NCBI RefSeq assembly: GCF_047345145.1
Contig: NZ_JBLFER010000001.1
Location: 62,001-126,000 of the forward strand
From: Maribacter_C sp047345145
GTDB taxonomy: Bacteria > Bacteroidota > Bacteroidia > Flavobacteriales > Flavobacteriaceae
Direction of reading: 5' to 3'
DNA: 64,000 bases
Shown: in pieces, positions 23,601-33,350 of the stretch
Numbering within the stretch: position 1 is the stretch's first letter
How the letters are laid out: the number at the start of each line of letters is the position of its first letter
Position numbers and translations under genes: made by a program
The notes under the pieces: generated by a model
The model's input: only the letters and a program-made list of their open reading frames with translations
What the model was told of the DNA's origin: nothing
Databases searched by the model: none

Positions 23601-26248
23601 ACTAAAATACTACCATTAGTACCCCCAAAGCAAGACACATCGGTTGGTAGGGCAGTAGCGTTTAAGGCCAAAGCTGGTTCTGTTATCGTTACATCAAGAG
23701 TTACCTCAGGTGTTGGTGTGGCATCGGTGAGTCTTAGGGTATAGGTACCTGCTTCTAGACCGGTAATAGTTGCTTGATTGGGCGCCGAAAACCCAGGATC
23801 TCCCTGTCGCTCCCAAACAAAATTAAAAGGAGGTGTACCTGTTACCGTAGCGGTTATAGCACCCGTAGCTTCTCCTTTACATGATACATCAATCTTGCCA
23901 TTGGTAAGTGATGTAATCCCTAAAGGCCCTGGTTCAGTAATGATAATGGGAGCAGCAAGACTTGCGCTACAACCATTGCCGTCAATGACGGTAAGGCCAT
24001 AGTCACCCGCTGGTAAGTTAATCAAACGGGTATTTGTTGATCCTGCAGGTGGCGTAAAGGCTGTACCGTTACGTGTCCAGTTATAGGTGGTTGTACCTAT
24101 ATTATTTGCTATGGCTACTTCTAGCTCTCCGGTGGTACCTGCGTTGATGGTATTATCCACATGAGAGGCTACTACTTCTGATAATGTGATTGCTGGTGGT
24201 TCGATGATGCTTAAGGTTCCTGAATACGATACTTCACAATCATTGGCATCACGGATGAAAAGTGGGTAGTTGCCTGCTACGGTTATAGGAATGTTTCCTG
24301 AAGCATCAAGATTGGTAAAACCTCCAGAATTAGCAATACGATAACGATAGGGAGCTGTTCCTCCATTTACGGTCACATCAATGGATCCGTCATTGCCTCC
24401 AAAGCAAGAAATAGCATTAGTAGTAGCACTTGTTATGGATAGTTGTGTTGGGTTGTTCAATACAATTGACCTGGAAACGGTAGATGCGGGTATGGATAAA
24501 TCCCCACCTGCCGAGGCCACGGTTAGTTCATAGGTGCCTGCGTTTAATCCAGAGAGGCTTGATCCACTGCCAGATATTGCAGTGCCATTGCGTCTCCAAG
24601 CATATTGATAAGGTGTTTGTCCCCCTGAAATACTCATAGCAATAACCCCATCGGAGTCTCCAAAGCATGAAATTTCATTAGTTATATTGGCTGAGACAAC
24701 ACTGGGTACTTCAACGGCAGACACTACTATGGATGTTGGGAAATTTACACTACACGGATTGGAATCTGTGACGGTTAGTGTGTACGAACCATTTTGTAAG
24801 TCAGGTATGATGTTCGTGCCGATACTTAAACTTCCAGTATCTGGAGTCGGTCCTGAAATAGAATAGGAGTAAGGACCGCTACCACCTGAGATACGAACCG
24901 CAATTGAACCGTCAGTTGCTCCTGGATAGGAGGCCATATCCGATTCTTGGGCAAATTCAATGATTAATGGGTTCGTTACTGCATTGATAGTAACATCAAT
25001 AGGAGTAGGGGAAATACATTCTACACCGCCCGCTACGGTTATTCTGCTTCTAAAAGTATAACTGCCCGGAGTAAGGTTATTGAAAGTTGCACTGTTTTGC
25101 CATGTTCCATTATTCACAGAGTACTCGTAGTTGGTAGCTGTTCCTCCGTTAGCTGTAAGGGTAACCGATCCGGTATCACCTGGACAAACCGGTTGAGATG
25201 TCGATACTTCAGATACCGTTACCACACTTGGTCGGTTGATCGCAAAATTCCCTGTCTCCCCAGTACTGCTGGGTACCATATTACCCATGCCATCGTCAAA
25301 AAAGGTTTGATAGGTAATGGTATATGTACCAGCTTCGATATTGGAAAAGGTATAGGAGTTATCAGCGGCAAAATTGGTCACGATAACATCAGCTTCTGGA
25401 ATAGCGAAACCTTCAGGGGTTATACCACTTAAAGTAGCGCGAAATTCCTCTCCGCTTCCACTATCAAGCGCCCTATCGAAATTTAGTTTGGCACTACCAT
25501 CATCACTATCAGAACAACTTACATCGATAGGAATTGTGTTGTTTAAAACGGGAGGGCAGGGTAAATAAGAGTAAGTTAAGACGTCTGAATATTCTATGGT
25601 ACCTGTATTATTATACTGTAATCTAAGCCTAAGGTTTTCAAAATTATCAAGTCCAGGAAAATCATTTTTTTGAAAACTAAATGAGCTACTTCTTCTACCG
25701 TATGCTAAAAGTGTACTCCATACAGCACTACCTCCTACTTGGTATTGCACGGCATAACTTGCGGTACCACATGAATCTGAATGAACCATGAGCGATGATG
25801 ATTGACATTCAGATAGTGTATTATTGGTTGCGCTATATCCGTTTACTGTCGAGAAGGGCAATATTTTATAAACATTGAAGTATGAAGCGAAAGAATCACC
25901 GTCATTTAAAATATCCCTTCCTAAGGGCACACTACAAAAATCGTAAAACTGATTCCAGCCACTTATATCTCTATTAATTCCTAAATAGTTAGTAGATGTA
26001 GATATGATATAGTCTTCTTGATTAAAAGAAGTTTCAATTGGACCTACAACAACGTTTCCACGAAAAAGACTAGGACCGCTAGAATCTCCACTAAAGTTTG
26101 CCAGTCTAAAATTATAGTCAAATGCAGAAGAATTTCTGAAATAAACTTCAATTTGAAATTCTATTTTATACTCATGTTGCGCATTCGCATCCATTCCATA
26201 AAAGAATAGAAGTACAAAAAGAGAAAATATGAAGTAGAACTTTTTCAT
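20690..26248 (-). CDS. giant T9SS-secreted SprB-repeat protein, upstream copy
   Basis: The protein has 1852 residues. Its signal peptide (MKKFYFIFSLFVLLFF to DANAQ) and head of about 210 residues differ from those of the downstream copy, though both heads keep QYQV.GS..W.TLL and DVLTYSY or DILTYSY before the shared CPPVLNN. The SprB-like repeats, Ig- and PKD-like domains and T9SS sorting domain follow in the same order. The sorting domain differs in places (TAQVDLPERG against TADVSLAERG). It overlaps or nearly touches the downstream copy and starts 13 bases after the fibronectin protein, so all are one operon. The likely role is a surface adhesin whose head sets binding specificity. Confidence 0.9.
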   Translation of the reverse strand: MKKFYFIFSLFVLLFFYGMDANAQHEYKIEFQIEVYFRNSSAFDYNFRLANFSGDSSGPSLFRGNVVVGPIETSFNQEDYIISTSTNYLGINRDISGWNQFYDFCSVPLGRDILNDGDSFASYFNVYKILPFSTVNGYSATNNTLSECQSSSLMVHSDSCGTASYAVQYQVGGSAVWSTLLAYGRRSSSFSFQKNDFPGLDNFENLRLRLQYNNTGTIEYSDVLTYSYLPCPPVLNNTIPIDVSCSDSDDGSAKLNFDRALDSGSGEEFRATLSGITPEGFAIPEADVIVTNFAADNSYTFSNIEAGTYTITYQTFFDDGMGNMVPSSTGETGNFAINRPSVVTVSEVSTSQPVCPGDTGSVTLTANGGTATNYEYSVNNGTWQNSATFNNLTPGSYTFRSRITVAGGVECISPTPIDVTINAVTNPLIIEFAQESDMASYPGATDGSIAVRISGGSGPYSYSISGPTPDTGSLSIGTNIIPDLQNGSYTLTVTDSNPCSVNFPTSIVVSAVEVPSVVSANITNEISCFGDSDGVIAMSISGGQTPYQYAWRRNGTAISGSGSSLSGLNAGTYELTVASAGGDLSIPASTVSRSIVLNNPTQLSITSATTNAISCFGGNDGSIDVTVNGGTAPYRYRIANSGGFTNLDASGNIPITVAGNYPLFIRDANDCEVSYSGTLSIIEPPAITLSEVVASHVDNTINAGTTGELEVAIANNIGTTTYNWTRNGTAFTPPAGSTNTRLINLPAGDYGLTVIDGNGCSASLAAPIIITEPGPLGITSLTNGKIDVSCKGEATGAITATVTGTPPFNFVWERQGDPGFSAPNQATITGLEAGTYTLRLTDATPTPEVTLDVTITEPALALNATALPTDVSCFGGTNGSILVNATGGTAPYTYSLNGGAFQASNTFTDLTPASYSIDVRDFNGCGFGTTALIGEPDELIVTLDLDNTTDVSVSGGSDGALAISIAGGTMPYDITWTGPSFSSTSEDITGLIAGTYTLVVRDANHTTDSGGCYLIQSFSVSEPGPLSIDTIIATDVECKGDATGGIVATVSGNAPITYTWSIGGSVITGADTNTLQNIVAGTYTLTVSDASANPPESINIVVDEPLEALDATGAAFDVTCNGANDGSVQINATGGTPPYTYSLDGGAFGTSNTFTDLIAGSYPAVVRDLNNCEFILPNPITVVQPQEMGLDIDQQTSLSAAGANDGAIAILPFGGTPPYNFIWTADNGFTSSDEDISNLAGGTYTLVIQDANYNTAVDTGCTYTQSFVIAEPGVLLASITQSVFLECKDDAFAELITNVQGGVSFPDGSYTYEWFQVNGGSNTLLTETSDIIADLGAGEYFVRVTDANSISVDASSIVVTEPDRLSIVLEGKTDILCQGLATGAIDVSITGGTPPYQYSWNNTSTTQDLTDIPSGDYTLDVVDANGCITDIDVNIAEPLDPLTIDNVAQTDASAYLAADGSITLTLSGGTLPYTIAWTRDSDNSNAGSTAGITNLAADFYTVSITDANGCNLTETYQINQPDIVEETLVNPICTGEANGSISLLVNEGNGTFTYQWSNGATTDTITDLLAGSYSVTVTGLPNGPVERTYILEDPEPLSVELGENRTLCLDQSIELDVTAADPASTYLWSADNGFTSTQSIVTITDQGIYSVSVTSPSGCTATGSITINTSSEEIGAELVMSSQAFTGEPVYAVDTSNPRPDSISWILPTEATVINQNQDEAEMVFDTPGEYEVTLITQKGNCSESQTKTVIIVERDASVSTDSKNDTQPIGDFILYPNPTSGQFTAQVDLPERGNIAIKIFSFANNQMIASKKDRGTDNYLMEFDISGTPPGVYAVLLETEQGNTLRKIIVR
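21336..25563 (-). repeat. 4.2-kb direct repeat, copy in the upstream SprB-like gene
   Basis: This is the partner of 15724-19951. It encodes the SprB-like repeat array from CPPVLNN at the head junction to the Ig-like domain. Outside it, the last 645 bases of the gene show scattered substitutions and the head region is strongly diverged. Confidence 0.85.
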
Positions 26249-26261
26249 AATGCTTTTTTCA

Positions 26262-28376
26262 TTAGTAGCTAACCTTAGCTTTCTTTAATTGCGATTGTGT
26301 ACCATCTTTTTCAACTAATCTTAAACCGTAGGTATACATTTTATTAATTACCAGGTTGGTATCAACAAAATTATTTTCCTCTGCGCTTACGGTCTTATAA
26401 AGTGTCAATGGATTTTCTCCTGTAGCACGGTAGATTAAAAATTCTGAGGCATTTGTACTTTCTGCTTTCCAAGAAAGCCTTATGAATCTAAGTTCTCTAT
26501 CGGCAATGCCATTAAAGCGTGTTATGTAGTCGCCAAACAATTTTTTAGGTGCTTTGACAACCAATTGATCAGAAGGGGTACTTTCCCAACCTGTCTTGTC
26601 CTTAGCCACTATGGTATATGCATAAGATTGGTTTGGAATAACTGCTGCATCTATATAAGAAGTTGTGTTTTCTTCTATTTTTATCACAACAATTTCTTCC
26701 CAACGTTCTTCTTCACTTGCCAATGCTTTTCTGTAGACTGTATGCCCGGTAACATCTTCACTTGAGCTAGGTACCCAGTTTAATTGTATACCTTCTTCAG
26801 TGCTGGTATAGTTTTGTATTACCGGAGATGAAGGCGGAATAAGGTCTGGTTTTTCTATGGTCAACATTTCTGAAAGTTCAGATTGATTGTAACGCTGATC
26901 CACAGCCATGACTTTGTAATATATGTTTGTGTTTAAATTTTTTACTTGTAAAGTATCGATATAAGTGTTCTTACGATTTGGTTCTAAAGTACGTTGCGAG
27001 AATTCAGCATCTGGGTTATTTGCTCTGAACACGCGATATCCTGATAAATCTAGTTCTTCATTTGCTTTCCAAGAAAGCTGCACGATTCCCGTAGTATCGA
27101 TTGTGCCTGTTAATTCTATAGGTGTTTTTGGCGGAATAGAATCTACTGGCTGCACAATTGCCGGAAAAGAGGGTTTCTGAGTTCCGTTTTTTCCTAAAGC
27201 CATTACTACGAAGTAGTTAATACGTTTGAGTCCTGTATAACTTATTTTTCTATTTGTGGAAGGAATGTTATTTACGACAGTTTCATAAGGTCCTTCCGCC
27301 TTATTGGCTCGTTTTAGTTCGAAGCCTGTTATTTTGTCGTTTCCTTCTTCTGAAAACTCCCATTCGATCTCTACTGTTTCATCCGTTGGTATTCTTTTAC
27401 GCGTTATATGAGGTGTAAAATCCAATACGTCTTTTCCCATACCAGATTCTACATTTGAAGCTGGTCCTATTTCTCCGAAAGGGGTAATACCCTTAACTCG
27501 GTAATAGAACTTTTTGTTATTGGGTATACTATCATTGTAGAATAGGGAGACTTGCTTACCTTCTTTGGTTTCCTCAGCATTGAAAATGGGTTGACCATTT
27601 ACTTGCTGAAAATTAGTGCCGTCAGTAGATTTTTCTAATAGGTATGTGCTATAAGTTTGTTTTAGTAAACTGAAATCCCAATTTAGCATTACGTTTCCAT
27701 CAGCAAAAATACTTGCAAAGCCTAATGGTTTTGGTAACTCTTCAAAGAACTCTGTGCTGGCATAAGCACTTCCTTCTTTAATTTGTAAACTCGAGTCAGT
27801 TGGTATAGCAATCCGAATTTTATAGAGGTATTTTTCTCCTGCTATCACGCTTTTATCTTCGAAAGCCCAACCCGCTAATTTTGCTGCCTCATAGTTTTGC
27901 TCTGCCGCCATTAATGAAAACGTAAAACGTTGTTCGAGTTGACTGTTCATTGCTAAGATATTATCTGCACTGCCAATCGTACTTGTTTCAAAACCTTCAC
28001 CGTAAATCGCTTGCGCAATTACCGCGGCATTGTCATCACTTGTAGCAAGTGTTTCCCATTCTTCAAGTGGTTTTGGTTTTAAAGGATAGGACGTAATCAT
28101 GGTACTTTCCACTGGAATAACGGCATTGCCATTTCGTGAAACCGTATATCTTTCAACAAGATAGCCTAGTTCATTACCTTTTTTCCAAGCAAAAGGAGTA
28201 TTGGCAGCCCAGCGCAGCATGATTTTATTGGATGCTGATTTAGCCAAAACTTGAACCGATGCTTCCTCTTGCGCAAAACTATATCCAGAGAACATAAAAA
28301 AGCAAAGAGAGGCTAGTAAAAGACTATGTGCTTGTTTTTGAATGGCGTGGTTCATTATTTGGGTTTGTTTAATCAT
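26262..28376 (-). CDS. exported fibronectin type III repeat protein
   Basis: The protein has about 704 residues. A signal peptide (LLLASLCFFMFSGYSFAQ) is followed by an N-terminal domain to about residue 215 (ASNKIMLRWAANTPFAW) and some five FN3 domains to the end, with repeating cores such as VELSW-type strands (GIVQLSWKANEELDLSGYRV, GIQLNWVPSSSEDVTGHTVY, FIRLSWKAES). No T9SS sorting domain is seen at the C-terminus (KKAKVSY). The ATG at 28376 overlaps the previous stop by eight bases; ATG 28355 is also possible. It probably lies in the periplasm or at the outer membrane as a binding partner of the neighbouring giant proteins. Confidence 0.85.
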   Translation of the reverse strand: MIKQTQIMNHAIQKQAHSLLLASLCFFMFSGYSFAQEEASVQVLAKSASNKIMLRWAANTPFAWKKGNELGYLVERYTVSRNGNAVIPVESTMITSYPLKPKPLEEWETLATSDDNAAVIAQAIYGEGFETSTIGSADNILAMNSQLEQRFTFSLMAAEQNYEAAKLAGWAFEDKSVIAGEKYLYKIRIAIPTDSSLQIKEGSAYASTEFFEELPKPLGFASIFADGNVMLNWDFSLLKQTYSTYLLEKSTDGTNFQQVNGQPIFNAEETKEGKQVSLFYNDSIPNNKKFYYRVKGITPFGEIGPASNVESGMGKDVLDFTPHITRKRIPTDETVEIEWEFSEEGNDKITGFELKRANKAEGPYETVVNNIPSTNRKISYTGLKRINYFVVMALGKNGTQKPSFPAIVQPVDSIPPKTPIELTGTIDTTGIVQLSWKANEELDLSGYRVFRANNPDAEFSQRTLEPNRKNTYIDTLQVKNLNTNIYYKVMAVDQRYNQSELSEMLTIEKPDLIPPSSPVIQNYTSTEEGIQLNWVPSSSEDVTGHTVYRKALASEEERWEEIVVIKIEENTTSYIDAAVIPNQSYAYTIVAKDKTGWESTPSDQLVVKAPKKLFGDYITRFNGIADRELRFIRLSWKAESTNASEFLIYRATGENPLTLYKTVSAEENNFVDTNLVINKMYTYGLRLVEKDGTQSQLKKAKVSY

Positions 28377-31300
28377 TTTTAAATTTAATTTCAAAGCGAT
28401 CGGTGTGCACATTTCCAGGAGTTCTATAAATCAGATAGGTTTTAAAATCTCCCAAGGGAAGCGCAGGAAATTGTCCCTCTATCAAATACTTAAATTCATT
28501 GTATTTGGCCTCATTCGGAGTATTGTTTATGTATCTGTTCACAATTGAATATTGTAAGTGCAGGAAATCATTTTTATAATGAAGGGGTAAATTGTAAGCT
28601 ACTGGGTAACGTTCGGTAACATAGGTAGATGTCGGTTGCTCCCGCAAGTAAAAACTATACCAACTCGGAACCTCTAAACCTCTTACAGGAGGTACTCCTA
28701 GTACGTTTTCATCTCTATTTACTGTTATGTTACCATCTAAAGGATAGTTTTCATAGTTCAGTGGATAGATTTGCTTTTTGTAATAGTTATCTTTTAAAAT
28801 AGCTTCACTATATACCATAGATTTTCCCTCAGTATACTTAGTACCTAGAACTTCTGGGATGTCAAAATTTTCATAACGTTTCAATCGAAGATGAATGCTA
28901 TGAACATCTGCTGCTATTATGTCTGTGATATTGTCAACGATGCTTAAGGAACGCATTTTACTTTTGAAAGTAGTGTGTTGGCTCGTTGTAAAATTGTAGT
29001 TTAGGAGTGACTTAGGTTCAGCATTTGCGATCGTTACATTCGCTGCTTTTTTATTAGCTACGGTAACACTGCCACTTGTATCTTCCGTTGTGGTGGCGTC
29101 ATTTACGGGGTCGTACCAACTTGTATCACCTGATTCTTCATCAAACTCTGTAGTTTCTTCTATAACCACAACTTCTGAAGGTTGATTATCTCCAGGAGGA
29201 AATGCCATAATATCTAATATCATGAGGTTTGAAGTACTCATCTCTGGTAAGTCAAAATTCACCATTTTGTTTGCGGAGTTGTACCCTAAATTCGTGCGTG
29301 TCGCAGTGCCATTCTCATTGATTTGAGCTTTTACAGTGTAACCTCCATCGAATAAATACGTCTGTCCTCTTTTTAATTTTATATATCCTTTATCGAATTC
29401 TTTTGGATAAAAATTCTTCTGATCAATAACAGGATACATGTAAGCAATGTTTTCCAAGGGAATATGATCAGGGGCGATATCTGTAATAAATTTGGACTCT
29501 CTTTTTTCAACACCAGGCTTTCCGTTCTGCATAATGACTTGCCAGTTTCCATTTACTTTTTCTTGAAAAGTGACTTCCACTGTTGCCACCACATCTTTTT
29601 TGGATGGTAATACTTCGTCTGGAATGAAAGTAACTGCGTCTAGATCAGAATTCCATTCCAAAGTACCTGGAACAATTTTTCCTTCTGATTCTAACTCAAA
29701 GGATTTTAAGTTAATCTTGAAAGTTTGTTGACCTTCTGAAGTATCAATGGTAAAGGGTTTTTCTATAGCGTAATTGAAAACCGCTTGAGGAGCCGTAAAT
29801 ACATCTACATCATCGGAACCTGATTGTGGTGTTAGATCTGATATAATAGGTACTTCAGTAAATGGGTTGATATTTTCTAGAATACATTTTTTATCTCCAA
29901 ACTCAATTTTTAGGCGTAACCTACCTTTGACAAGTCCTCCGAGAACACTAAAATACATGCCCACATAGCCTCTAAAATTTGAGGGATTTGGAAACTGACC
30001 TTGCAGCAAGGCTGCTATACCCGCTTCTCCAATTTTGATATCCTTTTTGATGAATAGTAATTTAACCCCAACACCAAACTCTCCATAGAGCCAGGTATAA
30101 ACATTTCCCGAGGAATACCATCCATTATTTCCGACAGCTCCTGGCCTTCCTTGACAACGCGCATCAGGATAATATCGATGCATTACATCAAGTCCTGCAC
30201 CTACTTCCAATGTTGCATAAAATATGAGGTATTGAAAACGTTTTCGAATGGAGAAACTTAAACCGAAGGCAAAACCTTTACCGGCGGTTAACTCATTTGG
30301 TCTCCTATTCTTATCAAGAATGTCATCACCTAGAATTTGTAGTATTCTTGGATGCGGAGCTAATTGCGTGGGTAACATATCACCGGTCATATAGTAACCA
30401 CCAACTTCCAATTCAATAACATCGCTAAGCGTAAAGACAAGTCCTAAGCGATCCGTTGGTGAACCTAAATGCATGTACCATGAATCCGGACCAGAGTGAA
30501 AAACTGCTCTTCCTGCTCTATTGGAGGGGCCAGCACCTCTTAAACCTTTGGTAGAAATGTAAAGTTCAAATTCGCCATGAAAAGTACCTGTAGTAAAATC
30601 TTTCTGTATACCAATATAGGCTCCTATTTTTCCACTGGCTGCTATTTCTCTTACCGGTATGATTTCTTCTGCTGCTGCCGTATATTCCCCAGCCGCAACT
30701 AAAGCTTCATAAACTCCAGGATATTTTGCTTGAAAATCTTTTACTCTTATTTCGAAATCATCAAGTTCCTTTTTAATGAGTTCTTCACTAGGTGTATTAT
30801 CTACAGCTGTCATAAATGCTGCTTCACCAGTAAAGCCGATTCTATTTAAACCACCTCCGCGGTTGTATACCATTTCAAGCATGGCTTTACCTCTGAAGGT
30901 CGTTTCTTTTTGAACACCAATTGTTACTCCGGCGCGTATACCTAAACCTATTTCTGGGTCTGGGGTATATACGGCACCTGTTGGGGTCCAGAAACTATCT
31001 GCGTTTTTTCGGCGCATTCGGTTTGAAAGTCCGCCGCTAAAAGCATCTATGAGAAATTTACCTTTGTCCTGTCCCTCTTTCTTAGCCTTTTTGGTCCAAA
31101 CGTCAACAAACCAATATCTGAAAGATTCTTCTGCATTGTCCTCTAATGGTTTGGCACCAAACATGGCTTTTCCACCAACTTCGATGGAAAGATCTTTTAC
31201 TGTTGCTGTAACTTCACCTGCAAAGCCATCTCCGTATTCCGCATTATCATTCATGATTTCAAGTCCACCTTTAATACGGAATCCATTACGATCAAAATCA

Positions 31301-33318
31301 ACAACTATTTTATCGATGGTTACCTTTTCAAATTCCCATGTATGTAGTTTGTTAGAGTCATCTAATTTTCCAAGAATACTCATTGAGGTTTCGGCTCCTC
31401 TACCTTTTTCATCAAGATGTAAGGCCATGTCAAATTTGAGTCCCGCCTTATCATTCCCTTGGGTTGCCAATTGTACTCCTGAGATGGTGACCGGGAAGAA
31501 CAACAATTGAAACTGCCCTTCAAAGCCAAAATAATCTGCGGAGATATAGGGTTTGTCAGGTTCAGTTTGAAGCACTAATTGTTGAAACTTGATACCTTCA
31601 AACTCAAAGCCTTTTGCTCTTTTTGGTGGTTCTGGTCTTTCTGGATCGTCATCTTTTGTATTCTCATCCTTTTTTTCGGGGGTGTCGTCCGCTTTTTGAT
31701 TTATGCCACCCGCAACAGTTAGGGTGCCCGTTAAGTTCGCAGAAGGGTAGAAATTTCCTTCTTTTACTTTTAAAGCAACACTTGAGTTGGGCTGCAATTC
31801 GATTTCACCAAGAAAAGCGGGAGCTTTGTATTTTACGGTATCTTGTAAGGCAACTTTTAGCCCATATTCATTTTCTGCAATCCATCCTTCGTAACCTAAG
31901 GGTTGCTCCATTATCGGAACCTTGATATCTCCGGCAAGTGTTCCTCCCTTTATACTATTTGTTACTAAAGTAAGACCAAGGGAATCAACAGTAAATCCCC
32001 ATTTTCCAGCTGCTCCTTCGCCACGTTTTAAAATATTTGTTGCCGAAAATTTACCAGAAAGACCAAAACTGTCTAGAATGAGGTCATTGGCACTAAAACT
32101 AACTCTCTCATCATTACCAGTTATTTTTTTGAAAGATTCTGGGAGTACAATCTTAACCTGTTTTGCATAAATACCTCTCCACAGATTACGATTGTCTTGT
32201 GGCAGTAATTGATTGTATGCTTCGGGGAAAACAACATTTGCTGAGTTCCTTGTATCACTTAGATCAAGTACGGCATCTTGTAATTTGAAACCCCAATTTT
32301 TAAGACCCACCATTTCAAAATCAGGAAGTGTAACATCAATTAGGACATCATTCCAACCGGAAGAAACGACGCTAAAAGAGGTTTCGACGTAACACATACC
32401 TTCTCTAGCCTTTTTTTTTCCGTTGTCATCTTCGGGGAAATTTTCTTTAGAGTCTCCGCACATATAGGAACCATCATCTTTTAATGGCAAGAGCATATTT
32501 CTAGAAACTTTTAAATTCCCTTCAAGACTAACTTCCTTTAGCCCGTTACAGTCTATTGAAATATAACTTTTACTGGTAAAATTACCAGTCTTTAAATTTT
32601 GCCCACCCTTAAGTGTTAAGAGCCAGTTGTCACCATTGAATGCAATCGGAAAATCACCTAATAAGACTAGTTTGGCGTCTCCTACCAAGGCACCTTGACG
32701 TGAAAATTTGACACCTTCCGCACCAAAAATTAGGGATTTATTACTTTGAGGGATATCCATTTTTGCCCAAAGTTTTAGCTCGGCATATTCTGAATGGAAA
32801 CGTACGCTACTTACCGCAATCACAATTTCATTACCGGAAGTAGGGTCTTTTTTACGTAACCCAACAGGTAGTGATAGAAGGTCTTTGCCCGTAAGAACAT
32901 CGACAAAGTTTCCTAACTCTTTTAGTTTTTCAATAAGTTGTTCTGCCTTTTGTTTTAGGGTGTCAACACGACCCGATTGTATGAAATTTTCCGCTAAGTA
33001 GAGATCATTAAATTCTGGTTCAAAACTTTGATCATAGTTTACATGAAACTCTTTATTAACCGCCAGTTGTTTGTCGAGTTCAGGAAATGATTTAAAAGTT
33101 TTTGGAGCGCTAGCACCGTAATTTTCTAGACCTAAAGTGGCATTTGAACGCAAGGCCAATTGCTGCATGCGTAGCTGCACCGATTCGTCAATTTGACTTT
33201 TAGTTTCGGTGCTGTCTTTACCCTTTGTTGGGTCAACACGATTGTCCGTAGGGGCGGCGGCAATCCATTGGGCGAGCAGCAGCGCTAGGATGAGGAGTTT
33301 TTGTGGGGCGGTTTTCAT
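28369..33318 (-). CDS. giant exported protein of unknown function (1649 aa)
   Basis: A signal peptide (LLILALLLAQWIAAA) is followed by a very long beta-rich protein. Residues about 130-550 show short amphipathic strands in a regular order. A charged Pro-rich linker follows (DDDPERPEPPKRAKG), then a second beta-rich half with many Gly-rich strands (GLGIRAGVTIGVQKETTFRG, GLGLVF-like strands) that may be barrel- or solenoid-like. A cysteine pair, Ig-like segments (VIPIISDLTPQSG region) and a DE-rich linker come before the C-terminal domain ending KFKND. No catalytic motif or known family is recognised. Its fixed place between the toxin-immunity pair and the FN3 protein suggests a structural or delivery role in the same system. 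Confidence 0.8.
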   Translation of the reverse strand: MKTAPQKLLILALLLAQWIAAAPTDNRVDPTKGKDSTETKSQIDESVQLRMQQLALRSNATLGLENYGASAPKTFKSFPELDKQLAVNKEFHVNYDQSFEPEFNDLYLAENFIQSGRVDTLKQKAEQLIEKLKELGNFVDVLTGKDLLSLPVGLRKKDPTSGNEIVIAVSSVRFHSEYAELKLWAKMDIPQSNKSLIFGAEGVKFSRQGALVGDAKLVLLGDFPIAFNGDNWLLTLKGGQNLKTGNFTSKSYISIDCNGLKEVSLEGNLKVSRNMLLPLKDDGSYMCGDSKENFPEDDNGKKKAREGMCYVETSFSVVSSGWNDVLIDVTLPDFEMVGLKNWGFKLQDAVLDLSDTRNSANVVFPEAYNQLLPQDNRNLWRGIYAKQVKIVLPESFKKITGNDERVSFSANDLILDSFGLSGKFSATNILKRGEGAAGKWGFTVDSLGLTLVTNSIKGGTLAGDIKVPIMEQPLGYEGWIAENEYGLKVALQDTVKYKAPAFLGEIELQPNSSVALKVKEGNFYPSANLTGTLTVAGGINQKADDTPEKKDENTKDDDPERPEPPKRAKGFEFEGIKFQQLVLQTEPDKPYISADYFGFEGQFQLLFFPVTISGVQLATQGNDKAGLKFDMALHLDEKGRGAETSMSILGKLDDSNKLHTWEFEKVTIDKIVVDFDRNGFRIKGGLEIMNDNAEYGDGFAGEVTATVKDLSIEVGGKAMFGAKPLEDNAEESFRYWFVDVWTKKAKKEGQDKGKFLIDAFSGGLSNRMRRKNADSFWTPTGAVYTPDPEIGLGIRAGVTIGVQKETTFRGKAMLEMVYNRGGGLNRIGFTGEAAFMTAVDNTPSEELIKKELDDFEIRVKDFQAKYPGVYEALVAAGEYTAAAEEIIPVREIAASGKIGAYIGIQKDFTTGTFHGEFELYISTKGLRGAGPSNRAGRAVFHSGPDSWYMHLGSPTDRLGLVFTLSDVIELEVGGYYMTGDMLPTQLAPHPRILQILGDDILDKNRRPNELTAGKGFAFGLSFSIRKRFQYLIFYATLEVGAGLDVMHRYYPDARCQGRPGAVGNNGWYSSGNVYTWLYGEFGVGVKLLFIKKDIKIGEAGIAALLQGQFPNPSNFRGYVGMYFSVLGGLVKGRLRLKIEFGDKKCILENINPFTEVPIISDLTPQSGSDDVDVFTAPQAVFNYAIEKPFTIDTSEGQQTFKINLKSFELESEGKIVPGTLEWNSDLDAVTFIPDEVLPSKKDVVATVEVTFQEKVNGNWQVIMQNGKPGVEKRESKFITDIAPDHIPLENIAYMYPVIDQKNFYPKEFDKGYIKLKRGQTYLFDGGYTVKAQINENGTATRTNLGYNSANKMVNFDLPEMSTSNLMILDIMAFPPGDNQPSEVVVIEETTEFDEESGDTSWYDPVNDATTTEDTSGSVTVANKKAANVTIANAEPKSLLNYNFTTSQHTTFKSKMRSLSIVDNITDIIAADVHSIHLRLKRYENFDIPEVLGTKYTEGKSMVYSEAILKDNYYKKQIYPLNYENYPLDGNITVNRDENVLGVPPVRGLEVPSWYSFYLREQPTSTYVTERYPVAYNLPLHYKNDFLHLQYSIVNRYINNTPNEAKYNEFKYLIEGQFPALPLGDFKTYLIYRTPGNVHTDRFEIKFKND

Positions 33319-33350
33319 ATTGTTAAAAAAGAATTTTTATAAATTTAAAT

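Noticed and set aside
15078..26248. Repeat structure considered as a CRISPR array or mobile element
   Set aside because: The repeats are in-frame protein domains of about 85 residues in two paralogous genes, with no short direct-repeat and spacer pattern and no transposase.
26262..28376. T9SS sorting domain on the FN3 protein
   Set aside because: The C-terminus ends in a further FN3 strand and lacks the YPNP...KIIVR-type ending seen in the two giant adhesins.
31049..31510. Open frame of 153 codons on the + strand
   Set aside because: It lies fully antisense to the 1649-residue giant gene, whose reading frame is continuous and has a signal peptide.
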